A DNA stretch of 64,000 nt from Vibrio mimicus CAIM 602. Its GTDB lineage: Bacteria > Pseudomonadota > Gammaproteobacteria > Enterobacterales > Vibrionaceae. The first letter of the stretch is position 1; each line of letters opens with the position of its first letter. The position numbers and the translations under genes are program-made. Shown here one piece after another: positions 63,977 to 64,000 of this stretch. The stretch covers positions 33,937 through 97,936 of the forward strand of contig NZ_AOMO01000023.1 in NCBI RefSeq assembly GCF_000338875.1. The letters run 5' to 3'. A model generated the notes under the pieces. It saw nothing but the letters and a program-made list of their open reading frames with translations, did no database searches and was not told the origin of the DNA.

Positions 63977-64000
63977 AATTGAAGAGTTTGATCATGGCTC
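63977..64000 (+). rRNA. rrs: 16S rRNA, 5' end only
   Basis: aattgaagagtttgatcatggctc is the universal bacterial 16S start. Only the first 24 or so bases are inside the window. The mature 5' end could be one or two bases earlier. Confidence 0.95.

Overview
The window is a chromosomal segment from a Vibrio, most like Vibrio cholerae or a close relative. This rests on gene content and order (cysDN/cysC, tamAB, thiBPQ, the mla/lpt/rpoN block, argF next to pyrBI, a tRNA-Leu and an HD-GYP gene before an rrn operon) and on my memory of that genome; no search was run. Almost everything is core housekeeping DNA. I see no prophage, insertion sequence, integron cassette or CRISPR array.

Layout. 1-3 kb: sulfate activation (cysD partial, cysN, cysC). 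3-4 kb: a TIGR03899-type gene on the minus strand. 4.1-7.9 kb: a minus-strand operon with a near-perfect Zur operator, coding a DUF2607 protein, a His-rich DUF2796 protein, an ABC ATPase, an FtsX-type permease and a DUF3299 protein; this is a probable zinc uptake system and the most unusual locus here. 8-18 kb: ytfJ, two DUF2799 lipoproteins, msrA, tamA-tamB, a gamma-glutamylcyclotransferase-fold gene, ppa and fbp. 18.6-24.2 kb: mpl, ubiX and a TPP-riboswitch-controlled thiBPQ operon. 24.3-27.7 kb: darP, pmbA, mgtE.

27.9-35.6 kb is a long minus-strand run: nitrogen PTS (ptsO, rapZ, ptsN), hpf, rpoN, the LPS export and Kdo genes lptB-lptA-lptC-kdsC-kdsD, and yrbG. Divergent from it, 36.1-40.7 kb carries the phospholipid-transport operon mlaFEDCB, ibaG and murA, then plsC. 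41.5-46.3 kb is minus strand: ridA, pyrBI with a UTP-sensitive-type leader and attenuator, argF, and a PIN-PhoH ATPase. 46.7-53.8 kb is plus strand: rapA, rluA, a hydroxyacid dehydrogenase, yjgN and an M48 peptidase. 53.9-58.9 kb is minus strand: valS, holC, pepA. Then lptF-lptG, an RDD protein, tRNA-Leu(CAA), an HD-GYP protein and the double promoter, leader and first bases of a 16S rRNA gene.

Envelope biogenesis dominates: LPS transport (lptA, B, C, F, G), Kdo synthesis, retrograde lipid transport (mla), the TAM complex, peptidoglycan precursor synthesis and recycling (murA, mpl), and phosphatidic acid synthesis (plsC).

A striking property of this copy is that eight otherwise normal genes (the TIGR03899 gene twice, thiP, pmbA, rpoN, mlaD, rapA, valS, lptG) are broken by nine single-base indels, mostly losses of one base from short runs. 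valS and lptG are expected to be essential, and restoring one base gives full-length proteins in every case, so sequencing or assembly error is far more likely than real gene decay. I annotate these as single genes with a marked frameshift.
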